The position numbers and the translations under genes are program-made. The notes below the pieces were generated by a model, which saw only the letters and a list, made by a program, of their open reading frames with translations, ran no database searches and was not told the origin of the DNA. Below, one piece after another: positions 63,516 to 64,000 of a DNA stretch of 64,000 bases. Each line of letters opens with the position of its first letter. The first letter of the stretch is position 1. Source of the stretch: Paenarthrobacter nitroguajacolicus (lineage in GTDB: Bacteria > Actinomycetota > Actinomycetes > Actinomycetales > Micrococcaceae); NCBI RefSeq assembly GCF_029952445.1, contig NZ_JAQPPK010000003.1:124001-188000 (forward strand), given 5' to 3'.

Positions 63516-64000
63516 TCAGTTGGCCAGGGCGGATGCGTCGGCTGTTTCTTCCTGCCGCGGGAGATCCTGGTTCCTGATTTTGGGGTCTGGAAGGCAGTTC
63601 TCCAGCTTCACCAAGGACCTGTCACGCCGCTTGAAGCTGCCTACGCTTTCCCTGGTGAAGAGGATGATCGCCAATGCACCGAGCAGCATGACCCCCGCCA
63701 TGAAGTAGAGCCCCCAGAGGAAGCCGTCCGGCGAGGAGAAGCCGCCCCCGGCGGCGATGAGTACACCCAGTACCACGGGGCCCAGTCCGCCCAGCATCTG
63801 CCCTGTCATGTTGAGCCCGTTGCCCAGGCCGATTGCACCGGGTTCGCTTGAATCGGAAGAGAAGGCATAAAGGATGGGGTAGATACCGTTGGTCGCCATG
63901 CCCAGGAAGAGCTGGATGAGGATCAGCCAAATAATGCCCTCGCCGATGAACTGCAGGAGGAATACGCCAACGGCCACCCACACGAAGGTGATGACCAAGG
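63516..64000 (-). CDS. MFS transporter, C-terminal part (5' end outside window)
   Basis: The last ~160 residues of a carrier. Four to five helices are visible (WVAVGVFLLQFIGEGIIWLILI, LFLGMATNGIYPILYAF, GQMLGGLGPVVLGVLIAAGGG, GLYFMAGVMLLGALAIILF), followed by a polar tail (ESVGSFKRRDRSLVKLENCLPD). The frame is open to the window edge. It lies upstream of the alpha/beta hydrolase gene on the same strand. Substrate class cannot be told from this part. Confidence 0.82.
   Translation of the reverse strand, partial: LVITFVWVAVGVFLLQFIGEGIIWLILIQLFLGMATNGIYPILYAFSSDSSEPGAIGLGNGLNMTGQMLGGLGPVVLGVLIAAGGGFSSPDGFLWGLYFMAGVMLLGALAIILFTRESVGSFKRRDRSLVKLENCLPDPKIRNQDLPRQEETADASALAN

Overview
This is high-GC actinobacterial chromosome, most likely from Arthrobacter or a close relative (Micrococcaceae). 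The main evidence is a copper amine oxidase at 12667-14616 that reads as a close homologue of the Arthrobacter globiformis phenylethylamine oxidase. A dnaK-grpE-dnaJ-hspR operon behind HAIR-type operators, many GTG/TTG starts and several apparently leaderless promoters fit this. I see no rRNA, tRNA, insertion sequence, phage gene or CRISPR array. No gene-free gap exceeds 300 bases.

Layout. 1-9.6 kb: the 3' end of a DNA polymerase IV gene; an aldo/keto reductase, ECF42-type sigma factor and DGPF/YCII protein; a methyltransferase; a divergent MarR/MMPL efflux pair; thioredoxin reductase; prephenate dehydratase. 9.6-16.5 kb: aldehyde dehydrogenase, LysE-type exporter, and a TetR regulator divergent from the amine oxidase, which is followed by a small membrane protein and an APC permease. 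This looks like an amine uptake and oxidation unit. 16.5-25 kb: an ECF41 sigma factor with its AhpD-like partner and a recognisable ECF41 promoter; a zinc alcohol dehydrogenase; then a TetR-controlled operon of SDR, thiolase, MFS carrier and acyl-CoA synthetase. 25-39.5 kb: PLP aminotransferase, an orphan protein resembling injection-system Pvc16 N-termini, AraC/GMC oxidoreductase pair, PhoD phosphodiesterase, CtpE-like P-type ATPase with a methyltransferase-family membrane protein, an SDR/TetR pair with twin operators, and DUF2236/DUF817 proteins. 39.5-44.5 kb: the heat-shock operon, with a long hairpin between grpE and dnaJ.

44.5-59 kb is the most unusual region. A 13-gene operon on the minus strand runs from a sugar ABC transporter (57073) through a lactonase-like MBL protein, KDPG-type aldolase, SDR, two zinc dehydrogenases, a GlpK-like kinase, an AroE-like dehydrogenase, a cupin phosphoglucose isomerase and a D-2-hydroxyacid dehydrogenase to an RpiR/MurR regulator (44502). 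A glmS gene is divergent from it, and the shared control region holds two copies of a 15-bp motif. The gene set suggests uptake and oxidation of a polyol, sugar acid or cyclitol with a final aldol cleavage. It matches no pathway I know, and the substrate is not evident.

59-64 kb: a second carbohydrate or organic-acid unit (SDR divergent from an MHS-type MFS carrier and a zinc dehydrogenase), an alpha/beta hydrolase, and an MFS gene that runs off the end. Start codons were chosen by Shine-Dalgarno fit, gene overlap or family length. Uncertain starts are noted.
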